A stretch of 64,000 bases of DNA from Symbiodinium natans (Eukaryota; Sar; Dinophyceae; Suessiales; Symbiodiniaceae). The notes under the pieces were generated by a model, which was given only the letters and a program-made list of their open reading frames with translations, did not search any database and had not been told where the DNA came from. Location: the NCBI GenBank assembly GCA_905221605.1, contig CAJNDS010002139.1, forward strand, positions 124,001-188,000, given 5' to 3'. The translations under genes and the position numbers were made by a program. Shown one piece after another: positions 12,281 to 24,317 of the stretch (its first letter is position 1; every line of letters begins with the position of its first letter).

Positions 12281-12841
12281 TTGAATTCAAAGGATGGAAC
12301 CTTCATGATACAGGAGCGATGAGTCGACTGTGTGCCTATCCAAGCCGGCTCCTGGCTTTGCATGTTGCATGTGCAGTCGTGCATTTTGCAGTGTCCTGTG
12401 TACCGGCTTTCTTTCAGTCAAGATGAATGTCGAGGAGCCTTAAACTGACGAAAAGGGTTTTCTGTACTAGCTGTAGGAAAGTGCAGGTATACCTGCATCA
12501 CTGACACTCTCTGTCTCACCTTCTTCTTAAGGCTGGAATGCCTCCTCTTCTGAATATGACGTCCCCTTTTTCTCCAGGAACATTTGACAAGCTTTCCAAA
12601 GTCATTCAAAGAGCCAAAAAATCCCTCAACCAAACAGCAAGTTGAGGCCGATTTGAGGCTGGGACCATAGGAACCCACCTGTGCTAAGGGTAGCAGCATA
12701 CTCACCTCAGGCGGCTCTGTTGTTGGGAGGAGAGGTGGGTGAGCATTTGCTGTGGGATATCTGGTGATGTCTAGGGTTTGGGGTCTGTCTGTGGGTTGTT
12801 GTCAAAATGCTTGCTCCCGAAATTGACGCTAAATCGGAACT
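12281..12841. other. Upstream flank of the ankyrin gene
   Basis: This is 5' to the minus-strand ubiquitin-like/ankyrin gene. I see no TATA box or spliced-leader relic. Open frames are short and unrecognisable. Confidence 0.4.
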
Positions 12842-13593
12842 CCCTCGGTGCCGCCTTATGTCCTGAAGGAAAAAGAAGCTGATTGAGATGGAGTAGCAAA
12901 CGCGACATTTGAAGGATCCAAGCATGATTTCCTAGAAAGGGCGCTAGCGCGGACCATTTTTCAGGCGCTGCTGTCGGACGAGTCGTCACAAGAACTGCTA
13001 GTGTTACTGCTACATACTGCTACTGCTGGAGATCTGGCGCGAGCGAAGATTTCTCCGCTGTCGCCACTTGCGGGGCTCGAGCTCCAGCAAGCATAGCACT
13101 CTCGGTTCTATGGTGTTCCTTTGTGGTCTGCTAGAGGAGGAATGGGCCATGGTCTGCCGGGGGAGGTTGCGTTGACATTTTGCTAGCGCCGTGCTAGCGC
13201 GGCGCTAGCGCAAAACACTGTGCCGGATTTCCCAAGATCTGATACTACGATGTGATGAACGACGAAAACAAGCCAGGAGCAGCAAATGTACCAAGTATAA
13301 CAAGAATATCGTTTCTTTTTTGTCATCGTTTTCCTAGAAGAACCTCTATCCTGGCAAAAGGGGCCCCGTCAATTCATAACGAAGAGGTGCGGGGTCATTA
13401 CACCACCCCGGATGTTGTACGCACATTTCGGGTGGTGCGCCTGGCTGGACCTTCTCAATCAATCTCTGTTGGGTTCGCTTAGTGGTGAAATGCGAAATTT
13501 GAAATAATGTTTGTTGATTTTACCTAGCGCGAACCTAGCGTTTTCCTAGCGCCACACTGGGGTTTTAGGGGATCCCCCTCGGTGCCGCCTTAT
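12842..13593. repeat. CTAGCG-rich segment between direct repeats
   Basis: An 18-base word, CCCTCGGTGCCGCCTTAT, occurs at 12842-12859 and again at 13576-13593 in the same orientation. Inside and near it CTAGCG recurs: GCGCTAGCGC at about 12940, three copies at about 13180-13210 (GCTAGCGCCG, GCTAGCGCGG, GCTAGCGCAA) and three near 13526-13552. The three central copies form an imperfect inverted repeat ending in TTTTGCTAGCG and GCTAGCGCAAAA. There is no coding content. This may be a small non-autonomous element or a recurrent genomic motif; nothing in the sequence decides between these. Confidence 0.5.
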
Positions 13594-15598
13594 CGAAAAG
13601 ACATGAAAATAGACCAGCCAAACCAATTAATGTAAATTAAAGTAACTGAGCAGACACGCGAATTTTGAACGCAACCCCTGTAGCCTTGCGGGACTGTAGA
13701 GGGTGAAGGAATTGGAAGGGCCACGCCACGGCATCAACCACCGCAATTGCAATACACTGTTCCCGACACACCCCGACACACCCGTCGGCCAGGTGGCACT
13801 GAACAGTTCAGCCAAAGGCGGAAGAACCACGTGACTGCTCCTGCTTTCTACCGAAACGGCACGTGCTTGGGGATGCCTGGGTTCTGTTGAGTTGAGCTCG
13901 CGTTTATCGGGCATAACTACAACTTTAATGGCCGTTGGCCTCAGGATCCGGACTTGTTTGGTATGGCTGCGGCAGGCTAAGGGGGCCTCTACACGAAACC
14001 CGAGACCTCAGGCCTGCAGGGTGCTGGGATCGATCCGGCCACGGCGATGGAGCCGCCAGAGCCAAGCCAGGCCAGCGCAACCTCGACCCGGGTGCTCCGA
14101 TTCCACAGGAAGGGAAGGGGTTAAAGGGCAGCTACCTGGGGCGTACATGCTGGGATTCGGAGTTGGTCCAGGGTGTACACTGGACCGGAACAGCTCTACG
14201 CCCAGTCCGTCAGCCTCGGTCAGAGGTGATACAATGCGATATGCCCAATGCTCAATGCCCCATGCCCACTGTGCGTGTACAGCGGCCGTCAGGATGCAAA
14301 CGATGGGACCCAAGAAGGCCGCGCGCTTCATCAGGGCCCCTGCGGGGGTGTCCACTGGGTCGGGTCTTCGTGTCTTGCCAGTGTTAGGCTTTGACCACAG
14401 GATCGCACGTCTGCAAGAATGAATGCTTGTCTTTGCCCCCCACACAGAGCCCTGATGCTTCTTGGAAACATGTTACACGATTGCAGACTGGCTGCGATAC
14501 GAACTAGCTTTCACCCGATGCTGCTTGTCAGCTTGGTATTTTCAGAATCAAGATTTCGTTTGTTGGCGACCGTCTAACTAAGCTGGAACCAAAGTCCAGT
14601 ATATGCTAGACAACGGACCATGTATTTTGGTGGTCTGGCCGGCTTTTTGTAGAGAATTTGAACATACTGAAGAAAATCTAGCTTCGGCTTACGTGCAAGA
14701 AGCGGAATCCATCATTGTGGGGATCGAAACCAACAACAAAAAAGCCTGGGTTAAAAGGTAAATATCTCCGTGTTCAGTGGAGGCAAGTCGGAATCGAGCC
14801 CGAGCTACAGCTCGACTTCAAGCCAATGGAACCGCTGATCAATGCTTGCGCAAGTAGATCCCAAATGGCAGTTCAAGCCAAAACGTCTTCGAGCATCAGC
14901 CTATTTCCTATTGAAACTACTGCAGGTCCATTAGAGTTAGGGTCAGCAATACTCCGGAGTTCATTGCCAGCGCGTTAAAGTTCACTTCGGATATATAAAG
15001 TCGAGCACCCATTTTCCAATAACAAGAAAAGCAAGCTGACGAAATGACTTGTAAATTTCAAGCAAGGTCTGGAAGTAAATGAACGCTGCCTTTCTAAGAT
15101 GTTTTAAAACCGTCCGAAGGTTTCAATCCTGGCACGTAGCCTTGCGCAGGATGCTACTTTGTTCGCCACACTCCATGTGTCGGCTTTTACGACGGGAAAT
15201 TGCCGCGCAAGAGATAGATTGCGAAATCCTTCCAAACACGGAGACGTCAGCGCGTCGCAGACCACTCCGACGACTCTTTCAAAACTATGCCTCCACCAAA
15301 CCCGTCCAAAAGCTTTGCTCTCCAAACACCAGTCTGCCCCCCAAGGCTCTCTGCCGGTCTGTGCCGTCCCAGTCGAAGCGCACCTGGGTTTCCGAAGACA
15401 TATGCCAGGGTGATGGGCGTCAGCAGCAAAGCCCACCATTTGTGGCCGCAGCTCTCGCAGCCCAACCTTGCTGGAGGATTTGGGTGTAAGGCTTTGAGTC
15501 TAAGAGAACGTCAGAGGTGTGGCGAAGAGAACCCCACTAACGAAGTAGCAAGTCGATCCGGAAATGACTGAGCAATGCTGCTTAATTTCTAGGTGGTC
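13594..15598. other. Stretch without a supported gene
   Basis: Mixed-composition sequence. A 145-codon minus-strand frame (14445-14008) contains a hydrophobic segment beginning MKRAAFLGPIVCILTAAVHA that would look like a signal peptide. A plus-strand frame of 176 codons covers the same bases and there is no homology I recognise, so it is not called. GGATATATAAAG occurs at about 14988, but no gene start follows convincingly. Confidence 0.4.
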
Positions 15599-15717
15599 TC
15601 CAGGCAAGCGCTGTAAACTGCAGCAATTTTGTACACACTCGCATTTTGCGGTGTTCACCGGGCAAGCACTGCAAACTGCAGCAATTGCGTACGCAGTCGC
15701 CCTTTGCTTTGTTCAGA
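15599..15717 (+). repeat. Tandem duplication of about 60 bp
   Basis: Two diverged copies lie side by side: CAGGCAAGCGCTGTAAACTG... at about 15601 and GGGCAAGCACTGCAAACTG... at about 15660. Both continue through CAGCAATT, a GTAC core and a GTTCA end. It is a simple local duplication without coding content. Confidence 0.7.
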
Positions 15718-18204
15718 AGTCGGAAAGACTGCAAACAGTAAACACTAGCATGTTGATTCTCTCGAGATACTTCGGAAGACCACCTTGAGAAATCACGCAG
15801 CACGAAGCTTTGCCCAATTGTAGCAAATCGATCTCGGAACGTTGCAGATGATTCCGCGCTGAGCTATTCGAAAGATCGACATGCTGAAAGCTATGTTGCG
15901 TTGATGTTTTCCGAAAGCACTCTGAGCATTTCAGAAGCTCGAGGTATTGAAGTACGATCAAACCATCTTAAGCTTCCGAGCTACTCAATAGCATGGCATG
16001 TGCAGAAATATCCTCCTCACAGCGGCCCTTACGGATAGCTCTGGCCAAAACATGTTTTTTTGGGATAAAGCGCGTTTGCTCATGGACATCAACACCCTGC
16101 TCCGTGGGTGCCCACCTTCCCCTTCGACGTGTTTAAAGGTTTGTGTGTCACAGCTACTCGGCTTTCTCCCAGAATCTAAGAACTCTAAGGGCCGGACCAA
16201 GGCCAGGAGATGGGGAAGAGGAAGTTGAAGTTTTGGGCCTCGAGCACCAAGGTGGTGCACATCCTTGGCTTTCACACCAGACTTCTAAGAACCGAAACCC
16301 CAGAACCCTGCAACCTGACAAGAACCTGTTGCCCTCAGCTACCGCTTTTCCAGAGAGACCTCCGCCACGCGAGCCAAAAGTCCTCAGCCCTAGGCCCTAG
16401 ATCTTAAAGCTTCTGAGTCCCCGCACAAGCGCCCAGAGCCACAGCCCCCAATTCAGGCAGGGCTCATCCCCATCAACGCAAGCCTCCCAGGCTGGAGATG
16501 CTTCAGTGATTCAGGTGGCAGGCCCGAACCCAAAGCCCCTGATAAAAATAAAAAAAAAAAAAACAAGAAGAAAAAAAAAACGAAGACCCCCGAGCCCGAA
16601 AAGCTTGAAGGATATAAGGGCCAGTTTGGGACTTAAAAGCGTCGGGCACTCCAGTCTCTCGCGTATGGGGCACAACGTGGAGCTTGTTTTTGAGATGATC
16701 TTTCAGCCTTCAAAAAGGCTTCGGCCAGGGTAAGGGTGCGCAGGCCTTCTTTGGGGGCTTCGCTCGGGCTGTTGGAGTCGAGCGTGCTTGATGCTCGAGG
16801 GTTTGGGGCAACAAAGGGGTTTGAGGCTGAGAAGTCGTCGACAAAGTAGGGCTATTGAGATGCCCCAGGCTTCTCACCACCATGACCTTTAAGGAACCGG
16901 AGACGCATTCAACACTCCCAGCAGCTACATTCGTACTTCAAGGGGATGAAGTCGACTCTCTCCTGTGCAGTGTGTCCAGCTAGGACAGCTAGGAGTCCAC
17001 AGACACACTGTCTGAAGAACAACGGGGTGATCTCCCCGGCTGCCACAGACTGTGGGACTAGCTGTCACCAAGTGGCATACTTGTCACGGATGAGATGCGC
17101 TTGCCCCAGATGCCAAAGGCAGCCTTCGCAAAGTCTGGATACCTGACGTGGGCCAGCGTGCTAGTACAAAGTTCTTTAGATTGAGCAGGGCCCCTTGGTC
17201 AGTCAGATGCAGGAGAAGATGCAAGAGAAGATGGTACCTGCTCATGTCAGGCAGTTTGGGAGTTGGATTATGGAAGGTGCAGGTTGTGCGATCGCTTCAA
17301 GGCAAGAAGACAAAGTGTCCTGAAAAGGCAAGTCAGTGGACAACTCGCAACCCCAGAGGCCTCCCTGTTTTGCCGTACATGGGTGAGTTTTAAGGCCTTG
17401 TTTGGTGCCATTTGTGGCCCCCCGAAAGCCAAGCGGCGCTAGCACCTGGGTGTCCCGCTGCGACTGGAGCTTGTCGATGGTGGAGGTGACGAGCCTTGCG
17501 CTTCTCGCTGGGGCTCAGGGCTTTCTTCTGGTGGCTACACTGAGGGGTGGATGATTTAGTACTGGGGGTGCAGAAAGGTCAGGAGAACAGTTTTGAGGAC
17601 CGCTTCAGCACCTCAAACTCTGGGGGAGGTTCCCCCAAACCCCCGACCCAGCCGCTGCCTTGTGTTTTCGGCGACGATGAAGGCCCCCGCGATCACCTTG
17701 CCGCGGAGCAAAGGCAAACCCAAACCTGCCCTAAACCGTTTAAACCAGGCAGCAAGACGGGTTTGTTGTGGCAAAGATGTGGGCAGCTATGTGGAAGCCC
17801 GCGCCTAACTTGAACCATCGTCCTGGTGCCTGATCTGCGCCAAAGGGCCCAGAAAAAAAGGAAGCTGAACAGCACCAGGCATTTGCGCCCCAACTTTGAA
17901 CCGCTTGACCCCACGGCCCTTCATTCTTTGAACTGTCAGCAAACGGCTCGTTCCCATTCTGCAGACGAGGGACACTCAGTGGCGGCAGGAGCCAACCTGC
18001 CATTGCTTCGGCTACTCGAGAAAGTAGGTTTCTTTGAACTTCGGAGCAAATCGGTTTGGCCAATCGATCAGGACGGGCAAGAGGCGTTTGGCGGCTCGAT
18101 GAACCCAAGCACCCTTTCCCGGGTCCGGAATAAATTTAGGTATTCTTTTTGTTTTTTTTGGGGTGTTTTTTTTGTTTTTCTTGTTCTGTACTCAACACTA
18201 GTAA
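15718..18204. other. Stretch without a supported gene
   Basis: No gene is supported. An A-rich run (AAAAATAAAAAAAAAAAAAC) lies at about 16545-16580. A plus-strand open frame starting at 17826 runs to 18545 only because it passes through the (AGT)n repeat, and its non-repeat part shows no recognisable domain. Confidence 0.4.
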
Positions 18205-18296
<92 letters not shown>

Positions 18297-18400
18297 TTAG
18301 TAGTAATAGTATTAGTAGGAGTAGTTGTAGTTGTAGTTGTCGTCGTAGTAGTAGTAGTAGTAGTCATCGTCGTAGTAGTAGTAGTAGGAGGAGTATTCGT
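18205..18400 (+). repeat. (AGT)n microsatellite
   Basis: About 30 near-perfect AGT triplets lie at 18206-18299, followed by interrupted AGT, CGT and AGG triplets to about 18400. Translations give poly-Ser, poly-Val or poly-Thr, depending on frame and strand. Confidence 0.95.
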
Positions 18401-18690
18401 AGGATTTCTTTATTTTTGGTTCGTTTTCGTGGTTTTCCCTAGGACAAAACTACATTCCCTCTTTATTTTAATAGGATTCATACTACTTTTCGTGGGATTT
18501 CTTACTTATCCTTTTTGCTTGGTTCGTTTTCCTGGTTTTTCGTGAGAGAAAGCTACGTTCCGTCCAAATTCTCATAGGATTCATACTACTTATTACTTCT
18601 TTGCTTGGCTTGTTTTCTTCGTTTTTCCTAGGAAAAAGCTACATCCCCTCTATATTTTCATAGGATTCATATAACTTTTCGTGGGATTTC
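18395..18690 (+). repeat. Short tandem repeat family, about 85-105 bp units
   Basis: Three to four units share, in order, GGATTTCTTA, TTGCTTGG, TTCGTTTT, a CTAGGA.AAA.CTAC segment and ATAGGATTCATA (18471, 18574, 18660). Unit spacing is 103 then 86 bases, so copies have indels. No coding content. Confidence 0.75.
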
Positions 18691-18702
18691 TTATTATCTA
18701 AA

Positions 18703-18990
18703 GATGGGTTTCAACAAAATTCATGGGCTTTGAAGCACGCTTTGCACGGCTTAAATAAAGCGGGTTGGGGGTTAGGGGGAGGGGGAGGGGGGCAACCCCC
18801 CATTTGCAAACACAATGTTGACATGATGGGTTTCAACCAGATTCATAGGCTCTGAAGCCGCTTTGCACGGCTTACAAGAAGCGGGGGGGTTGGGGGGGGC
18901 GCAGCCCCCCCCATTTGCAACCACAATGCTCACACGATGGGTTTCAACAAGATTCATATGCCTTGAAGCACGCTTTGCAGAGAGGGCGCA
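18703..18990 (+). repeat. Tandem repeat family, 111-122 bp units
   Basis: Two and a half units begin GATGGGTTTCAAC at 18703, 18825 and 18936. Each continues through ATTCAT, CTTTGAAGC or CTCTGAAGC, GCTTTGCACGGCTTA, a G-rich run, CCCCCCATTTGCAA and CACAATG. The G run and the following C run can pair as a hairpin. No coding content. Confidence 0.8.
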
Positions 18991-19004
18991 GCCTAGGGTG
19001 TATC

Positions 19005-19564
19005 TTAATATATATTATATCATAAAAGACCAAAAGAAAACAAATTTTTCCATACTGTACATACCGTCAAACGCATATATCAAAGAATCTTGGCTTTCTA
19101 TACTATAGACACTACATATACTATATATACCATATACCATACATACTAAATATACTATATATACATATATATATATATATTCTATATAGATATATATAAA
19201 TATATATTCTATATATATATATATTCTATATATACTCTATATATATATACACTATATATTTGCTATATATTTGCTATACATATATATATATATGTATATT
19301 ATATATATATTACTATAATATATATATATACATATATTATATATACTATAATACTATATTAGAATAAATAATATATATAAAAACTATATACTATATATAC
19401 TACATATACTACATATACTATATATACTATATATATATATATATTATACTATATATACTATATATACTACATATACTATATATACTATATAATATATACT
19501 ATTTATACTATTTATACTATATATACTATATATACTCTATATATATATATATATATATATATAT
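19005..19564. repeat. TA-rich microsatellite tract at the left edge of the satellite element
   Basis: About 560 bases consist mainly of TA dinucleotides with ACTATATA and ATACTATA variants. It ends in a pure (AT)n run that abuts the first base of the element at 19565. A related TA tract follows the right end of copy 3 at 56752, so the array sits inside TA-rich DNA. Confidence 0.95.
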
Positions 19565-19573
19565 GAGCCCGCC

Positions 19574-19594
19574 GCCTTTAGGGTCTATTTAGCT
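19574..19594 (+). repeat. Left terminal inverted repeat, copy 1
   Basis: The 21 bases run from GCCTTTAGGG to TATTTAGCT. They are the exact reverse complement of 28162-28182 and recur at 28203-28223 (left end of copy 2). The repeat contains one TTTAGGG, the heptamer of plant-type and dinoflagellate telomeres, but as a single copy only. Confidence 0.85.
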
Positions 19595-19829
19595 TTGGGT
19601 TTTTCTTATTGCTTTAAAAGAGCGAATATAAACATCGTAATACAAAAATACATATTTACACCTACATATGGCACGCAAATCTCATGCCCAGCGGTTCTAG
19701 GCCTAGCCGCACGCCATTACGAACTGCGAATTTCTGGTTATTCTTATTTTCATTTGTTTCTCTTTGCTGTCTGTGTATGCGTGTTCTTTTTTCAGCCTGC
19801 GTGAAAAAGTCGCTGTTTGGCTGCGGCAG

Positions 19830-22800
19830 AAGGGAAAGAGAAGTGAGAGAGGAGAGACAACAAGGAGGCCATTTTAATTTTCTGGAAGGGTATTGAAAAG
19901 AAGAGAAAAGACAAGAAACAAGGAGACGGATGGCACTCTTCTTTATCTATCATCTCTCCCTTCCTTGCCTCTCCCGTTTCCCTCTATAATTCAAAAGACA
20001 AGACTTTTTTTGGTCTTCGCAGATCTCTCTCCTCTTCAGGAAGCCCACTTGCCCGTATTTTGCTTGCTTTCTGAAACGACAAGGAAAACAACACATAGAA
20101 AGAGAGGAAAGGGAATGAAACAATAGGCAGTGGAGCTCTTCAGTGTCTTTCCCTATCTCTTTTCTTCTTTTTCTTTTTCATTCAATAAGGAAAAGAAGCT
20201 TCCTTTTGTGTGTTTTTGAAATTCAAAGAGAACAGGAGACGGGAAGGGAGAGAGAAAGGAGAGAGGAGAGATCAAAAGGAATGCAATTTTAATGGGAAGA
20301 GCAATGAAAAGAATGGAAGAGAAATGAAGACAGGAGAGGGAGGTGCAAAATCAGGCTAAGAGAAGATGGTGCTCGTTTTCATCTTTCTTCTCTTGTTCTT
20401 TTCCCTGTCAAATAGAAAACAAAAGGAAGAACAATGAACATGCAAAGGAACCCGTTTTCTTTTTCCATTTGGGAACAAGGAAAGAACAGAGGCGATAGGG
20501 CGAGAGGAGGGATTTGCTGAAGCATGGGGAGGGTCTACGGACAAGGAGCCAACCCCGCTCAGTTTCCCCATCCATTGAAACAGGAAAAGAAAGGAACAGG
20601 GCCTCCATTCCCCTCTTGTTCTTCCTTTCTTGTGTTTTTGTCATATCAAGGGGAACAGGAGAAGAGAAGGGAGAGAGAAGAAGAGAGGAGAGACAACAAG
20701 GATTGCATTTGTACTGGGAAGAGCAAAGAAAAGAATAGAAGAGAGATGAATAAAGGAGAGGGAGAGACAAAATAAGGCGCAGAGAAGATGGCACTCTTCT
20801 TTATCTATCCTCTCCCCCTTATCTCTCCCTGCCCTCTTTCTTTTCGAAATAAGAAAACAAAAAGGAAGAACTATGAGAAGGAGAAGGGGACGGAAAGGAA
20901 CGGAAAGGATAGGCCGATAGGAGGGGTATGATGAAGTATGGCAAGGTCCACGCGCCAGGAGTCACCCTCTGCTTACCCTTCCACTGCCTTATCATACAAG
21001 TTCCTTTCTTGCGCTGTATCAGTTGAAAGGAAACAGAAGGAGAAAAGGGAAAGGGAAGTGAGAGAGGAGAGATGACTTGGACGGCATTTTTCTGGAAGCG
21101 CAACTGTACCGGAATGTGGCCACAACAAGCAGGCCAGGGAGGCTCAGGCGGGGCAACTGTAGCGGAATGTGGCCACAACAAGCAGGCCAGGGAGGCTCAG
21201 GCGGGGCAAGTCTCTCCCTAATTAGAAAAAAACCAATCTTGCTCTTCGCAGATAGATAAGTGCCCTTCTTCCACTTCAGGAAATCGCCTTTCCCAAATTT
21301 TGCTTTTTGAAGCGAATAAGAAAAACAACAGATAAGAAGAGAGGACAGGGAATGACTAGGTAAAGAGAGGGGCTCTTCAATTGTGCGTTACTTTTCCTTC
21401 TTGGGGGATGTCCTTTTTTTCTCCCTTGAAGATGCAGAAAACTATCAAAAGGAACACCCGTTCCATCGCCCATTTACTCTTCAATTCCCTTCCTTATCTC
21501 CTATGCTTTTTTCTTTAGTCATTGCAACAGGAGAAGACAGGAAAAGGGCCTCCATTCCCCTCTTGTTCTTCCTTTCTTGTGTTTTTGTCATATAAAGGGG
21601 AACAGGAGAAGAGAAGGGGAAGAGAAGGAGAGAGGAGCGATGAAAGGAACACAATTTTAAGGGGAAGAGCCAAGAAAAGAATGGAAGAGAGATGAATAAA
21701 GGAGAGGGAGAGACAAAACAAGTTGCAAAGAAGATGGCGCTCTTCTTAATCCATCCCCTCTCCCTTATCTCTCCCTTCCCTTTTTCTTTTCGAAATAAGA
21801 AAAACTAAGCAGGAAGAATTATGAAAAGGAGAAGGGTAAGGAAAAGAGCAGAAGAGATAGGCCGAAAAGAGTGATATGATGAAGTATGGCAAGGTCCACA
21901 CGCAAGGAGTCACCCTCTGCTTACCCTCCCACTGCCCTTATCATACAAGTTCCTTTCTTGTGGTTTATCAGCTAAACGGAAACAGAAGGAGAGAAAGGAA
22001 AGAGAAGTGAGAGAGGAGAGACAACAAGGAGGTCATTTAAATTTTCTGGAAGGGTATTGAAAAGAAGAGAAAAGACAAGAAACAAGGAGACGGATGGCAC
22101 TGATCTTTATCTATCATCTCTCCCTTGCTTGTCTTTCCCTTTTCCCTCTATAATGAAAAAAAAGGCGCCCTCTCTCGTCTTCAGGAACCCGTTCACTTTT
22201 TCCGTTTGGGAACAAGGAAAAGAACAGAGGCGATAGGGCGAGAGGAAGGATTTGCTGAAGCATGGGGAGGGTCTACGGGCAAGGAGCCAACCCCGCTCAC
22301 TTGCCCCATCCATTGTGAAAAGAACAGGGCCTCCATTCCCCTCTTGTTCTTCCTTTCTTGCGTTTTTGTCATTTCAGGGGGAACAGGAGAAGAGAAGGGA
22401 AAGAGAAGGAGCGAGGAGAGATAAAAAGAACACAATTTTAATGGGAAGAGCCAAGAAAAGAATAGAAGAGAGATGAATAAAGGAGAGGGAGAGACAAAAC
22501 AAGGCGCAAAGAAGATGGCACTCTTCTTTATCTATCCTCTCTCCCTTATCTCTGCAAGGAATAGAACAGACAGGAAGCAAGGAGACGGAGTGACAAATAT
22601 TTATCTCCCTTGTCTCTCCCTAATTAGAAAAAACCAATCTTGCTATTCACAGATAGATAGGCGCCCTTCTTCCTCTTCAGGAAATCGCCTTTCCTTTATT
22701 TGGCTTTTTGAAGCGAATAAGAAAAACAAGAGATAAGAAGAGAGGACAGGGAATGACTAGGTAAAGAGAGGAGCTCTTCAATTTTCCTCCCTATCTCTTA

Positions 22801-24180
22801 TGTTACTTTTCCTCCTTGGGGGATGTCCTTTTTTCTCCCTTGAAGATGCAGAAAACTATCAAAAAGAACACCCGTTCCATCGCCCATTTACTCTTCAATT
22901 CCCTTCCTTATCTCTTATGCTCTTTTCCTTATTCATTGCAAGAGGAGAAGACAGGAAAAGGGCCTCCATTCCCCTCTTGTTCTTCCTTTCTTGTGTTTTT
23001 GTCATATAAAGGGGAACAGGAGAAGAGAAGGGGAAGAGAAGGAGAGAGGAGCGATGAAAGGAAGACAATTTTAAGGGGAAGAGCCAAGAAAAGAATGGAA
23101 GAGAGATGAATAAAGGAGAGGGAGAGACAAAACAAGGCGCAAAGAAGATGGCACTCTTCTTTATCTATCCTCTCTCCCTTATCTCTGCAAGGAATAGAAC
23201 AGACAGGAAGCAAGGAGACGGAGTGACAAAACTTGTCGCAAAGCTTTATATATCTCCCTTGTCTCTCCCTAATTAGAAAAAACCAATCTTGCTATTCACA
23301 GATAGATAGGCGCCCTTCTTCCTCTTCAGGAAATCGCCTTTCCTTTATTTGGCTTTTTGAAGCGAATAAGAAAAACAACAGATAAGAAGAGAGGACAGGG
23401 AATGACTAGGTAAAGAGAGGAGCTCTTCAATTTTCCTCCCTATCTCTTATGTTACTTTTCCTTCTGGGGGGATGTCCTTTTTTCTCCCTTGAAGATGCAG
23501 AAAACTATCAAAAAGAACACCCGTTCCATCGCCCATTTACTCTTCAATTCCCTTCCTTATCTCCTATGCTCTTTTCCTTATTCATTGCAACAGGAGAAGA
23601 CAGGAAAAGGGCTTCCATTCCCCTCCTGTTCTTCCTTTCTTGTGTTTTTTGTCATATAAAGGGGAACAGGAGAAGAGAAGGGAAAGAGAAGGAGAGATGA
23701 GCGATAAAAAGAACACAATTTTAATGGGAAGAGCCAAGAAAAGAATGGAAGAGAGAGGGAGAGACAAAACAAGGAGCAAAGAAGATGGCGCTCTTCTTTA
23801 TCTATCCTCTTTCCCTTATCTCTGCAAGGAATAGAACAGACAGGAAGCAAGGAGACGGAGTGACAAAACTTGTCGCAAAGCTTTATATATCTCCCTTGTC
23901 TCTCCCTAATTTGAAAAAGCCAATCTTGCTATTCACAGATAGGTGCCCTTCTTCCTCTTCAGGAAATCGCCTTTCCCTTACTTTGCGTTTTGAAGCGACT
24001 AAGAAAAACAACAGATAAGAAGAGAGGACAGGGAATGACTAGGTAAAGAGAGGAGCTCTTCAATGTCCCTCCCTTTTTCTTATGTTACTTTTCCTTCTTG
24101 GGGGGTCCTTTTTCCTCCCTTGAAGATGCAGAAAACGATCAAAAAGGACACCCGTTCCATCGCCCATATATAGGGAGACA
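19830..24180. repeat. Purine/pyrimidine-skewed tandem block, copy 1
   Basis: Repeats alternate long G/A-only stretches (such as GGAGAAGAGAAGGGGAAGAG) with C/T-rich stretches (such as CTCTCTCCCTTATCTCT). The marker CATTCCCCTCTTGTTCTTCC recurs near 20607, 21553, 22338, 22969 and 23618 (the last with one change), so units are 946, 785, 631 and 649 bp: two longer divergent units, then a regular array of roughly 650 bp. A 58-bp direct duplication containing GGAATGTGGCCACAACAAGC sits at about 21095-21210. The many 60-130-codon open frames rich in Ser, Leu, Phe or Lys, Arg, Glu repeat with the DNA and are not genes. Confidence 0.85.
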
Positions 24181-24237
24181 GAGAAATCATGAGCATCAGC
24201 TGGGTTTGCTGCACCACTCAAAACTTCTCAAGTGACC

Positions 24238-24317
24238 TAGGCGCACTCTGCGCCTATCAGAGTACATTACAAGTACATAGGCGCACTCTGCGCCTATCAG
24301 AGTACATTACAAGTACA
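24238..24317 (+). repeat. 40-bp direct repeat with a perfect short hairpin, copy 1
   Basis: TAGGCGCACTCTGCGCCTA (8-bp stem, CTC loop) is at 24238 and again at 24278, each followed by TCAGAGTACATTACAAGTACA. The same pair occurs in copy 2 (34200, 34240) and copy 3 (about 52373 and 52413, the second with a stem mismatch). A single mutated version is at about 53876. Confidence 0.85.

Noticed and set aside
14008-14445. 145-codon minus-strand frame with a signal-peptide-like segment
   Set aside because: The segment is internal to the frame, the rest has no domain, and a longer plus-strand frame covers the same bases.
14770-14820. B-box-like word GGAATCGAGCCC considered as part of a tRNA
   Set aside because: No acceptor, D or anticodon stems can be placed around it on either strand.
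17826-18545. 239-codon frame with long Val, Ser or Thr runs
   Set aside because: Most of it is the (AGT)n microsatellite; the rest shows no recognisable domain.
19893-23850. Dozens of 60-130-codon Ser/Leu/Phe-rich or Lys/Arg/Glu-rich frames
   Set aside because: They repeat exactly with the purine/pyrimidine-skewed satellite units and have no domain or consistent start.
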